NCBI GenBank assembly: GCA_035551355.1
Contig: DASZNF010000005.1
Span: forward strand, 62,001 to 126,000
Direction of reading: 5' to 3'
DNA length: 64,000 bases
Source of the DNA: DATATV01 sp035551355
GTDB taxonomy: Bacteria > Actinomycetota > Actinomycetes > Mycobacteriales > Pseudonocardiaceae
Part shown: piece by piece, positions 34,071 to 42,068 of the stretch
How the letters are laid out: every line of letters begins with the position of its first letter
Position numbering within the stretch: the stretch's first letter is position 1
Position numbers and translations under genes: made by a program
Notes under the pieces: model-generated
Seen by the model: the letters and a program-made list of their open reading frames with translations, nothing else
Told to the model about the DNA's origin: nothing
Database searches by the model: none

Positions 34071-34883
34071 GTGCCTGCCTGGATCTGCGTCACCTGCGGG
34101 GTGCAGTACGCCGACACCGGCACCGCGCCGACGCTCTGCCCGATCTGCGCGGACGAACGGCAGTACGTCGGCTGGGGCGGGCAGCAGTGGACCACCATGG
34201 CCGACCTGGCCGGCGACCATGCGGTGGTGCTGCGTGAGGAGGAACCGGGCCTGACCGGGGTCGGCGTGGAACCGGCGGTGGCCATCGGGCAGCGCGCGCT
34301 GCTGGTGCGCACCCCGGCCGGCAACGTGCTGTGGGACTGCGTGCCACTGCTGGACGACGCGGCCCGGGAACGCATCGCCGGACTCGGCGGCATCGCCGCG
34401 ATCTGCCTGTCCCACCCGCACTTCTACGCCGCGCACGTCGAATTCGCCGACGCCTTCGACGCCCGGGTGTTCATCCCGCGGGCCGATCGCCAGTGGGTGC
34501 AGCGGCCCTCGCCCCGCATCGAACTGTTCGACGACGAGGCCGAGCCGGTGCCCGGCCTCACCCTGGCCCGGATCGGCGGCCACTTCGACGGCGCGGCCGT
34601 GCTGCACTGGCCAGCCGGCTCGGCCGGGCGCGGCGCGCTGCTCACCGGCGACACCATCACCGTGGTGTCCGACCGGGACTGGGTCAGCTTCATGTGGAGC
34701 TACCCGAATCTGATCCCGCTGGACGAGGCCACCGTCCGGCACATCGCCGAGCGCGTCTCCCGGTTCGCCTTCGACCGGGTGTACGGCGGCTGGTGGGGCC
34801 GGGTGGTGCTGAGCGACGGGCCGGGCGCCATCCGCCGCTCCGCCGAGCGCTACATCGCCCGGATGCACGGCGAACGCCCCTGA
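34071..34883 (+). CDS. MBL-fold metallohydrolase with N-terminal rubredoxin-like ribbon
   Basis: The 270-residue protein starts with WICVTCGVQY...PTLCPIC (two CxxC, a rubredoxin-like zinc ribbon). A metallo-beta-lactamase-like domain follows with ICLSHPHFYAAHVEFADAF in place of HxHxDH, GGHFDGAAVLHW and LLTGDTITVV. One metal-site His and the Asp of the usual motif are changed, so the metal set is atypical. Start: GTG 34071 with GGAGGGG upstream. It follows dedA by 67 bases and could share its transcript. Confidence 0.85.
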   Translation: MPAWICVTCGVQYADTGTAPTLCPICADERQYVGWGGQQWTTMADLAGDHAVVLREEEPGLTGVGVEPAVAIGQRALLVRTPAGNVLWDCVPLLDDAARERIAGLGGIAAICLSHPHFYAAHVEFADAFDARVFIPRADRQWVQRPSPRIELFDDEAEPVPGLTLARIGGHFDGAAVLHWPAGSAGRGALLTGDTITVVSDRDWVSFMWSYPNLIPLDEATVRHIAERVSRFAFDRVYGGWWGRVVLSDGPGAIRRSAERYIARMHGERP

Positions 34884-35035
34884 CCGGCAACTTGCCACAC
34901 CAGCGCAACGGTTCCGCCGCGCCCCCAATTCAGCGTTCCCAATCCTGCGTTGGCGACGGTGCGGTGCCGACCGCGTTCCAGCAGCCCGAGTTGCTCAACC
35001 TCAGCAGTGGCCCGAGGCCCCGGCCTGCTCCGTCG

Positions 35036-35503
35036 TCATCGGCTGACCTGGGATTCCACCAGTTCGGCGAGATTGTCCAACGCCATCCGGGTGCCGGTCT
35101 CGTTGTCCCCCGGCGGCACGTCGTCCGGGATTCCTTCGTGCACAACGGAAACCTCGGTGCCGCCCGGGACATCGGCCAGCGTGGTGGTCATCGTCATCGC
35201 ACCGCGCAGCCCAGCGGCCTCGGTTTCGAACTCGACCACCTCGACCACCCGCTCATCGGGCACCAGCCGGGCGAAATGGCCGTGATAGGTGTCGGTGTGC
35301 GCGGCCGACTTACCGGCCGCGCCCGGCTGGTCGTAGGTCAGCGACACCCGGAAACGACCGCCCTCGCGCGCCTCGAACTCGTGCACCCGGCCCGACATTC
35401 CGGCCGGCACCCGCCAGGTCGCGATCGCCTCGGCGTCGACGAGCGCGCGATAGACCGCCGCGCGCGGCGCCCGCACCAGCCGCGACACCCGGGTCGAATA
35501 CAT
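35036..35503 (-). CDS. SRPBCC (AHSA1-type) protein
   Basis: The 155-residue protein has the START/Bet v1 helix-grip pattern: VSRLVRAPRAAVYRALVDAEAIATWRVP at the start, FRVSLTYDQ, DTYHGHFARLVPDERVVEVVEF, TTLADVPGGTEV and a long C-terminal helix. Ligand and partner are unknown. -10 TAGGCT (35510-35515) lies 6 nt before ATG 35503, so a leaderless message is predicted. The preceding 34884-35035 stretch holds nothing evident. Confidence 0.88.
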   Translation of the reverse strand: MYSTRVSRLVRAPRAAVYRALVDAEAIATWRVPAGMSGRVHEFEAREGGRFRVSLTYDQPGAAGKSAAHTDTYHGHFARLVPDERVVEVVEFETEAAGLRGAMTMTTTLADVPGGTEVSVVHEGIPDDVPPGDNETGTRMALDNLAELVESQVSR

Positions 35504-35564
35504 CGGCTCAGCCTAATCGATATGCTCGTGCCGACCGGACGGAAAAACGGGGAGGACGCGCGGC

Positions 35565-36422
35565 GTGAGCGGATCGTCGAGCCAGACACCGGACGCGCCC
35601 GAGGGCGTCAATCTCGAGCAGGCCAGTGCGGCCCGGATCTACGACGCCTATCTCGGCGGCACCACCAACTGGGCGGTCGACCAGATGTTCGCCGATCAGG
35701 CGGTGCGCGAGTTCCCGCTGATCAAACCACTCGCCCGGGCGAACCGGCGATTTCTCGGCCGGGTGGTGCGGGAGGCGCTGGACGCCGGCATCACCCAGTT
35801 CCTCGATCTCGGTTCGGGCGTGCCCACGGTCGGCAATGTGCACGCCGCGGTCGCCGCGCACGAACTGGCCGACCAGGGCCGGGTGGTCTACGTCGACAAC
35901 GAGCCGGTCGCGGTGGCCCATTCCGAGCTGATCCTGGACCGCGAGCAGACCACCGACTGGGTCGGCGTGGTCAAGGCCGACCTGCGCGACCGCGACGCGG
36001 TGCTGCACAGCTCCGAGGTCCGGCGGCTGCTGGACTTCACCAAGCCGGTGTGCCTGCTGATCGTGTCGGTGCTGCATTTCATCGGCGGCGAAACCGACGT
36101 GGCCGAGGTGCTGCGCCAGTACCGGGCCAAGCTCGCCCCGGGCAGCTGGCTGGCCCTCTCGCACATCTGCAACGAGGACAGCGAACCGGAGGGCGCGGCC
36201 CAGATCGCGCGGCTGGCCGAGAAGTACCGCAACACGCAGAATCCGGCGTTCCTGCGCGACCGCACCGAGATCTCCTCCTGGTTCGGCGACTTCACCATCG
36301 TCGACCCGGGCATCGTGCACCTGGCCGACTGGCGGCCCAACCACCAGATCACCCCCGAGGAGCGCGAGGCAGGCCCGTTCATGTGGTGCGGAGTCGGCCA
36401 GAAACCCGCCAGGCGCAAGTAG
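35565..36422 (+). CDS. DUF574 (Methyltransf_19) SAM-dependent methyltransferase
   Basis: The 285-residue protein shows the actinobacterial family pattern: ASAARIYDAYLGGTTNWAVD, a long helix, FLDLGSGVPTVGNVH (AdoMet loop), VVYVDNEPVAVAHS, and LLIVSVLHFIGGE, ending FMWCGVGQKP. The function is unknown. GTG 35565 has GGGGAGGA about 10 nt upstream. Its stop is 2 bases from the stop of the convergent amidohydrolase. Confidence 0.92.
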   Translation: MSGSSSQTPDAPEGVNLEQASAARIYDAYLGGTTNWAVDQMFADQAVREFPLIKPLARANRRFLGRVVREALDAGITQFLDLGSGVPTVGNVHAAVAAHELADQGRVVYVDNEPVAVAHSELILDREQTTDWVGVVKADLRDRDAVLHSSEVRRLLDFTKPVCLLIVSVLHFIGGETDVAEVLRQYRAKLAPGSWLALSHICNEDSEPEGAAQIARLAEKYRNTQNPAFLRDRTEISSWFGDFTIVDPGIVHLADWRPNHQITPEEREAGPFMWCGVGQKPARRK

Positions 36423-36424
36423 TT

Positions 36425-37624
36425 CTACCTCGGCAGCGGCACGCCGCCCTGGATCACCGTGCGCCGTTCCGGCGCGCCCCACAGCAGCTCCGGCTCGCGG
36501 AACGGATCACCGGACACGATCAGCAGATCGGCCACGCACCCTGATTCGACCCGGCCCAGATCCGGCCGGTTGAGCAGGTCCGCGTTCACCGAGGTGGCCG
36601 AGCGCAACAGATTCAGCACACCGTCCACTTCGGACTGAATGCGCAGCCCCCTGGACTGCTCGTCCTCCAGCACGCCCATCAGGTCGGTGCCGAACCCGAT
36701 CCGCACCCCGGCTGCCCTGGCCAGTTCCACCGCCTGCCGCCCCTGGGCCAGCACCTCCCGGTTCTTGGCCTGGGACACCGAGTTCAGCCCGATCTCCGGG
36801 CCGCGCCGGTCCATCGCTTCGTAGGTGACCAGCGTCGGCACCAGGAACGCGCCGCGCTCGGTCAGCAGCCGCGCGGTCGGCTCGTCCAGCAGGTTGCCGT
36901 GCTCGATGCTGCGCACCCCGTTGTCCACCGCGTGCCGGATGGCCTCGGGCGAGTACGCGTGCGCGGCCACGTAACTGCCCCGGCGGGTCGCCTCCTCGGT
37001 CACCGCGCGGATCTCCTCCGGCGAGTACTGCGGCACCCGGATCGGGTCGGTCAGCGACACCACCCCGCCCGAGGCCATCACCTTGATGGCGTGCGCGCCG
37101 CGCCGGAACCGTTCGCGCACCGCGCGGCGCAGCGCGTCCACCCCGTCGACCACCTCGAAGGAGTGCGCGAAGCAGCCGCACACCTCGCTGTCCGTGCCGC
37201 GGGCGTCGCCGTGCCCGCCGGTCTGGCTCAGCGCCGGACCGGTGTAGAGGTAGCGCGGGGCGCGGATCAGGCCCTCGCCGATCGCCCGGGCCAGTCCGGC
37301 GTCCCCGCCGGCCGGGTCGCGCACCGTGGTGAACCCGCGGCTCAGCGCCCCGGCCAGGCGCTGCGCGCCCTTCAGCGCCACGTAGCTCAGGGGCCGGCTC
37401 TCGATGCCGAGCATGTCCAGGTCGATGCCGTAGGCGTGGCAGTGCGCGTCGATCAGCCCGGGCAGCACCGTGCCGCCCCGCGCGTCCAGCACCCGCGCCC
37501 CGGCCTCGGGCGCGCCGCCCAGCCCGGTGATCCGGCCCTCGGCGAGGTGCACCGGGCCGTCGAGCAGCTCGGCCGACTCGCCGTCGAACACCGCGGCGTT
37601 GACGATGGACAGGCTCCCGGTCAT
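36425..37624 (-). CDS. metal-dependent amidohydrolase (imidazolonepropionase/Xaa-Pro dipeptidase-like)
   Basis: The 399-residue enzyme has all amidohydrolase metal ligands: HCH after LPGLIDA, the carboxylated Lys in AIKVMASGGV, His in AAHAYSPE, IEHGN, and Asp in GFGTDLMG. The flanking beta-sandwich is formed by both termini (VLDARGGTVLPG, ADLLIVSGDP). Such proteins hydrolyse cyclic amides or acyl-prolines. Start: ATG 37624 with GGAGAG upstream. Confidence 0.9.
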   Translation of the reverse strand: MTGSLSIVNAAVFDGESAELLDGPVHLAEGRITGLGGAPEAGARVLDARGGTVLPGLIDAHCHAYGIDLDMLGIESRPLSYVALKGAQRLAGALSRGFTTVRDPAGGDAGLARAIGEGLIRAPRYLYTGPALSQTGGHGDARGTDSEVCGCFAHSFEVVDGVDALRRAVRERFRRGAHAIKVMASGGVVSLTDPIRVPQYSPEEIRAVTEEATRRGSYVAAHAYSPEAIRHAVDNGVRSIEHGNLLDEPTARLLTERGAFLVPTLVTYEAMDRRGPEIGLNSVSQAKNREVLAQGRQAVELARAAGVRIGFGTDLMGVLEDEQSRGLRIQSEVDGVLNLLRSATSVNADLLNRPDLGRVESGCVADLLIVSGDPFREPELLWGAPERRTVIQGGVPLPR

Positions 37625-37707
37625 TCGCGCTCTCCAGACCTGGTCGGGATCTTTCGGTCCCACGGTAAATCAGCGAGTGGTCGAGCCCGGCGCGGCCGGG
37701 TGCCAGG

Positions 37708-37927
37708 ATGGGTGCGCCGGAACAGTTGTGGCCGGCGCAGCCCGAGGACCGGTTCCGCATCGGCGGCAACACCAAGGCATTCGTCTCGACCCTGCTGTTG
37801 CGGCTGGAGGCCGAGCACCGGTTGTCGCTGGACGATCCGGTGTCCCGCTGGCTGCCCGGGGTGGTGACCGGCACCGACGAAGGCCGCGGCGAACGAGCTG
37901 GCCGCCGAGGCGTTGTGCGGCAACTGA
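37708..37927 (+). pseudogene. remnant of a beta-lactamase/D-Ala-D-Ala carboxypeptidase-type serine hydrolase
   Basis: Frame 1 encodes RFRIGGNTKAFVSTLLLRLE...LSLDDPVSRWLPGVV, an unmistakable start of a serine beta-lactamase-like domain. Here the catalytic Ser of SxxK is Gly. In another frame, NELAAEALCGN and a stop (37892-37927) match the usual C-terminal LCG end of this family. About 280 residues between them, and the signal peptide, are missing. This is a deleted and frameshifted relic. The rest of 37625-38065 is non-coding. Confidence 0.7.
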
Positions 37928-38065
37928 GTTCCGGACGGGCCGCGGTCTACCGGCCGCGGCCCGCACCGGCCCGGGTCAGGCGGCGTAGTAGTCGGCGAGC
38001 ATGATGCGCCCTTTAGGCCACCGGGCGGCCCGGGCATATTCAGGGCGGAACGAACGAGGAGTGTC

Positions 38066-38452
38066 ATGCACGGTCAGTCGGTCCGGCTGGACCCGCGCGA
38101 ATGCCTGACCCTGTTGCGGTCGTCCTCCCTGGGACGACTGTCCTACCAGCACGACGACAATCCCTGGATCCAGCCGGTGCATTTCGGCGTGGCCGGGCAC
38201 CGCGTGGTGGTCTGGGTGTCCGATCCGGTGCGTATCGCGGTGCAGGACCGGACGGTCGCCTTCCAGGCCGGCGATTTCGACGGCCGGACCGGGTGGAGCG
38301 TGGTGGTGCTCGGCCACGCCCGGACCGCGCCCGCGCTGGACGTGGCCGACCTGGTCGCCCGCGGCGAACCACGGCCGTGGGCGGCCGAACCCTGCGATCA
38401 GGCGCTGTGCATCCCGATCCGGGAGATCTCGGGCGTCCGACTGGATCTCTGA
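38066..38452 (+). CDS. pyridoxamine 5'-phosphate oxidase-like flavin/F420-binding protein
   Basis: The 128-residue split-barrel protein has LDPRECLTLLRSSSLGRLSYQHDDNPWIQPVHFGVAGHRVVVW and a central GWSVVVLGHART. It is typical of the PPOX-type proteins common in actinobacterial dormancy regulons. Binding of FMN, F420 or heme cannot be distinguished by eye. A GAGGAG site precedes the ATG. Bases 38453-38691 downstream show no gene. Confidence 0.85.
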   Translation: MHGQSVRLDPRECLTLLRSSSLGRLSYQHDDNPWIQPVHFGVAGHRVVVWVSDPVRIAVQDRTVAFQAGDFDGRTGWSVVVLGHARTAPALDVADLVARGEPRPWAAEPCDQALCIPIREISGVRLDL

Positions 38453-38691
38453 CGCATGAGTGGTGGTGACCGTGGGCCCGATCGTGATCGCCGACATCAC
38501 CCTCACCGAGTTGTGAGCAGCGCCGGGGATCGTCCGGTTCGGCCGGAATACCGGGGCGGCCACAGCACGAATCAGCCCAGCTCACCGCGGCCGCCGGGGA
38601 ATTCCCTGCGGCCAGGGGAGTTAGGAGTTGTTCCCCTCGTGGTAGCTCTCCATACGTCCGTTCAGCAACCAGCGGACGAGGAGCTGAGACC

Positions 38692-39111
38692 ATGGGAAAC
38701 CGGGCGATCGAGCAGGCTCGGCCCACAACCGCCCCGGGGCATCCGGGCAAACGGGATGTGGGGTGGCGGCCGATCTCGGACAGCGCGGGAGCACGGACGC
38801 TGGCCGACGCCGCGCTGGCCGATGTGGACGCCCACGAGCGGGGTGACGCGTTGCTCGTGGTCAGCGAGTTGGTGGACAACGCGCGAGAGCACGGTGCGGC
38901 GCCGGTGGGCGCGCGCATCTGGCGGGTGGCCGCGGGCCGCCGGCTGCGGGTGGAGGTGCGCGACGCCTCCACCGAACTGCCCGAGCCGCACAACCCCCGG
39001 CCGACCGATGTGCGCGGCCGCGGCCTGCTGCTGGTCGAGGCGCTGGCCAGTTACTGGGGTGTGCTCAGTGGCGGGCGCGGCAAGATCGTGTGGGCGGAGA
39101 TCCCGGTCTAG
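38692..39111 (+). CDS. ATP-binding (HATPase, RsbW-like) regulator, paralogue of 19898-20317
   Basis: The 139-residue protein has VVSELVDNAREHG (N box), IWRVAAGRRLRVEVRDAS and VRGRGLLLVEALASYWGVL, ending KIVWAEIPV. The last two thirds are nearly the same as the protein at 19898-20317, again with a degenerate G1 motif. The N-terminal 40 residues differ. No partner sigma or anti-anti-sigma gene is adjacent. Confidence 0.85.
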   Translation: MGNRAIEQARPTTAPGHPGKRDVGWRPISDSAGARTLADAALADVDAHERGDALLVVSELVDNAREHGAAPVGARIWRVAAGRRLRVEVRDASTELPEPHNPRPTDVRGRGLLLVEALASYWGVLSGGRGKIVWAEIPV

Positions 39112-39138
39112 ACCAGCCCGGATCCGCCCGGCCCGGAC

Positions 39139-39288
39139 TCGTTCGGCGCGTGGCGGATCGGCGACCAGGCGCGGATTGATCAAGTCCCCAATCAGCACCA
39201 GCTCACCGGTGATCCCGTTTCCACGCAACGATTCCGCCGCCCGCAGCCCGGCCAGCGAGGCGCCCACGAGCACGACTCGCTCGCCCAT
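39139..39288 (-). pseudogene. N-terminal fragment of an FAD-dependent ferredoxin reductase-type oxidoreductase
   Basis: About 50 codons encode VVLVGASLAGLRAAESLRGNG...GELVLIGD, the FAD-binding start of ferredoxin/rubredoxin reductases. The expected PYDRPPLSK region is degenerate, and the frame then runs into the ATP-binding gene on the other strand. The other 350 or so residues are absent, so it is a truncated relic. Confidence 0.6.
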
Positions 39289-39412
39289 CACCGTTCTCCC
39301 GCAACCGCGCCGGGCGCCTCGCCGATGGTGATGGCCCGATTCCCGGCGGCCACGTTGTGACCGGATGATCGCGCCGTCCCGCGGTCACGGCCGTCTCTTC
39401 GGGTGGGCCCGT

Positions 39413-39494
39413 CTCCACCCGGGTGGAGGATTTCTCCACCCGGGGATACAGCGCTCGTTGCACGACATCCGCCCAGGTCACGAATAACTTCGTG
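39413..39494. promoter_or_regulatory. CTCCACCC triple element and CACGAA inverted repeat
   Basis: CTCCACCCGGGTGGAG (39413-39428) is a perfect palindrome, and a third CTCCACCC follows after GATTT (39434-39441), so two alternative hairpins are possible. CACGAA-4-TTCGTG (39479-39494) lies closer to the ribosome site GGGAGG. These sit in the leader of the membrane protein/two-component operon. Confidence 0.55.
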
Positions 39495-39535
39495 TTGTCG
39501 TCGAACAACAGCGCGAAGAGCCGGGAGGCAGTCAG

Positions 39536-40195
39536 ATGAGTGGTCCGATCGAGATCCTTTTGATCGTGGCGGCGATCGGCTACGTCATGGTGCGGCGCCT
39601 GATGGGCGAGCCCGTGCAGGCCAAGCGGATGCTGGTGCTGCCCGGCGTGCTCTGCGTGATCGGACTGTCCGATGTGTCCCATCAGCTGGGCAGCCCGATG
39701 GCGGTGGTGTTCCTGGTGGCGACCGCCGGGATCAGCGTGGTGATCGGGGCGCTGCGCGGCGCCACGGTGAAGATCTCGGCCCGCGACGGCGTGGCCTTCG
39801 CCCGGTACACCGGCTTGACGGTGGCGCTGTGGGTGGCCAATGTGGTGATCAAGTTCGGCGGGAACCTGGCGCTGGGCGCGATCGACGCGAAGGATGCGAG
39901 TGCGGTGAGCAACAGCCTGATGCTCACCCTGGGAGCGGGCATGCTGGTGGAGGGTCTGGTGGTGATGTCCAGGGCGCTCCGGGCCGATCACCGGGTGATG
40001 TGGGCCGAGGAGTCCAAGCGCGGCCCGCGGCAGATGTCGCCCATGCTGGACAACATGCGGCGCACCCTGTCCGACCAGGCCAACTTCCGCACCGACTTCC
40101 GCACCGACTTCCGCACCGACGACCGCCGCGCCGACCGGCACGACCGGCGCCAGAACCGGTACTCCGGCGACTACTTCCAGAACGACCACCGGTGA
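39536..40195 (+). CDS. DUF1453-like membrane protein with RTDF-repeat tail
   Basis: The 219-residue protein has about five predicted helices: IEILLIVAAIGYVMVRRL, MLVLPGVLCVIGLSD, MAVVFLVATAGISVVIGAL, GLTVALWVANVVIKFG and MLTLGAGMLVEGLVVM. The pattern resembles the CcdC/DUF1453 family. The hydrophilic tail contains RTDFRTDFRTDD, from a 12-bp DNA repeat, and is rich in Arg/Asp/His. It is the first gene of an operon with the histidine kinase and response regulator, so it may be their sensor partner. Confidence 0.75.
   Translation: MSGPIEILLIVAAIGYVMVRRLMGEPVQAKRMLVLPGVLCVIGLSDVSHQLGSPMAVVFLVATAGISVVIGALRGATVKISARDGVAFARYTGLTVALWVANVVIKFGGNLALGAIDAKDASAVSNSLMLTLGAGMLVEGLVVMSRALRADHRVMWAEESKRGPRQMSPMLDNMRRTLSDQANFRTDFRTDFRTDDRRADRHDRRQNRYSGDYFQNDHR
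40085..40120 (+). repeat. three tandem 12-bp units
   Basis: TTCCGCACCGAC occurs three times in a row (40085-40096, 40097-40108, 40109-40120) in the tail of the membrane-protein gene. It encodes FRTD units and is a likely site of copy-number change by slippage. Confidence 0.9.
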
Positions 40196-41385
40196 CCATG
40201 GCGTCACCGACCGAACCCTGGCCCCGGGACACCGGAGCCGGGGCCGCCCGGCCTCCGGAGTCCACCCGGGACTACGTGATCCGCACGCTGTTCGCCGTGG
40301 TCACCGTGGGCGGCACGATCGTGTCCTGGCGGCCGGACCGGGTGCTCTACCAGCCGCTGGCGCTGACCCTGTTCGCACTGGTCTCGGTGATCGTCATCGC
40401 CGCGATCTTCCCCTGGGGCCGGTTGCCCGAGCGCGTCCAGATCGGGCTGTTCGTCGCCTACGCGGTGCTCGGCGGGCTGCTGTTGCCGCTGGTCACGCCG
40501 ATCACCTCGGCCACGCTGATCCCGTTCTTCGCCGCCTCGACCGCGGGCGCGAAGCTGGACTCCCGGCGAGCCGCCATCGGCATCGCGGTGAGCGGCTCAC
40601 TGGTCGCCGCGGTGGCCACCTGGGTGGTCGAGCAGTTGCATCCCACCGACACCCAGTGGCCGTTCTGGCTGGCCCTGGCCGTCGGCCTGCCCGTCTACAT
40701 CGGCATCGCCAACCGGGACCGCGCGGCCGCGGTGTTCAACGCCGTGCGCGCGGCCGAGGAAGCCCGGCGGGCCACCGATTCCGAGGCGCGGGAGGCGGCG
40801 CTGATGGAACGCGGCCGGATCGCCCGGGAGGTCCACGACGTGCTCGGCCACTCGCTGTCCGGTATCGCGCTGCAACTGGACATGGCCGACGCGCTGCGGG
40901 ACAGCGGCCGCGACGAGGAGGTCACCGCGGCCATCCGGCGGGCCCGCGCCCTGGCCGTGGACGGCATCAGCGAAACCCGGCGCGCCGTGCACGCGCTGCG
41001 CGAGGACACCCTCCCGCTGCCGGACACCCTGCGACATCTGGCCGAGCACAACGGCGTGGACTTCGGCATCGACGGCGAACCGGCGCCGATCGGCGCCGAG
41101 GCCACCCACACCGTGATCCGGGTCGCCCAGGAGGCGCTGACCAACGCGGCCAAGTACGCCCCCGGCGCGATCCGCACCATGTGGCTGGCCTTCACCGCGG
41201 CGGCGACCACCCTGACCGTGCACAACGGACCGGCGCGGACCGAGCGCGCCACCGGGCTGGCCGACGGCACCGGCCTCGGCCTGGTCGGCATGCGCGAACG
41301 TGCCGCCCTGCTGGGTGGCACCCTGCACGCTGGGCCCTCTCCGGACGGAGACGGCTGGACAGTGGAACTGGAGATACCGAGATGA
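40192..41385 (+). CDS. sensor histidine kinase (HisKA_3/NarL partner type)
   Basis: The 397-residue protein has four to five N-terminal helices (from IRTLFAVVTVGGTIVSW to FWLALAVGLPVYIGIA), a short coil, the phospho-acceptor region RIAREVHDVLGHSLSGIALQ and the ATPase lid DGTGLGLVGMRERAALLGG. GTG 40192 overlaps the previous stop (GTGA). ATG 40198 is equally possible. It is coupled by ATGA to the response regulator. The signal is unknown. Confidence 0.93.
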   Translation: MTMASPTEPWPRDTGAGAARPPESTRDYVIRTLFAVVTVGGTIVSWRPDRVLYQPLALTLFALVSVIVIAAIFPWGRLPERVQIGLFVAYAVLGGLLLPLVTPITSATLIPFFAASTAGAKLDSRRAAIGIAVSGSLVAAVATWVVEQLHPTDTQWPFWLALAVGLPVYIGIANRDRAAAVFNAVRAAEEARRATDSEAREAALMERGRIAREVHDVLGHSLSGIALQLDMADALRDSGRDEEVTAAIRRARALAVDGISETRRAVHALREDTLPLPDTLRHLAEHNGVDFGIDGEPAPIGAEATHTVIRVAQEALTNAAKYAPGAIRTMWLAFTAAATTLTVHNGPARTERATGLADGTGLGLVGMRERAALLGGTLHAGPSPDGDGWTVELEIPR

Positions 41386-42068
41386 CCGGCACCATCACCC
41401 TGGCCGTGGTCGACGACCAGGCGACCGTGCGGGAGGCGCTGGCGGTGATGCTCGACCTCGACGCCGACGTGGACGTGGTGGCCACCGCGACCAACGGGGC
41501 CGAGGCGATCGAGGTGGCCACCAAGCATCACCCGGACGTGATGTTGATGGACCTGAACATGCCGGTGCTGGACGGAGTGGCGGCGACCGGGCGGGTCCGC
41601 ACGGCCAGCCCGGAGACCACCGTCCTGGTGCTGACCACGTTCGACGACGACGAGTCGATCCTGGCCGCGTTGCAGGCCGGCGCCAGCGGCTACCTGACCA
41701 AGGAGGCCGACCGGACCACCATCCTGCAGGCGGTGCGCAGCGCCGCGCAGGGCCAGACCGTGCTCGCCCCCGAGGTCCAGCAGCGGCTGCTCGCGCTGGC
41801 CTCCCGCCAGGACCGCACGGACGTGTCCTCGAACGATCCGATGATCACCCTGACCGCGCGGGAACGGGAGATCCTGACCCTGATCGGCGAGGGCCTGCGC
41901 AACCCGGAGATCGCGCAGCGGCTGGTGATCAGCGAGGCCACGGTGAAGACACACATCAACAACCTGTTCGCCAAGGGCGGTTTCCACTCCCGGGCCGACG
42001 CGGTGCGCTACGCACTGCGCAACTCCGGTCCGGCCGAGGAGCCGCGCCGCCCGTGGAGCGCCCGCTAG
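41382..42068 (+). CDS. NarL/FixJ-type response regulator
   Basis: The 228-residue protein has a receiver domain with VVDDQATVREAL, the phospho-acceptor in VMLMDLNMP, LTTFDDDE (Thr) and the Lys in YLTKEAD. A LuxR-type helix-turn-helix follows (LTAREREILTLIGEGLRNPEIAQRL). It pairs with the preceding kinase. Its TAG stop shares the CTAG at 42065-42068 with the convergent MFS gene. Confidence 0.95.
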   Translation: MTGTITLAVVDDQATVREALAVMLDLDADVDVVATATNGAEAIEVATKHHPDVMLMDLNMPVLDGVAATGRVRTASPETTVLVLTTFDDDESILAALQAGASGYLTKEADRTTILQAVRSAAQGQTVLAPEVQQRLLALASRQDRTDVSSNDPMITLTAREREILTLIGEGLRNPEIAQRLVISEATVKTHINNLFAKGGFHSRADAVRYALRNSGPAEEPRRPWSAR

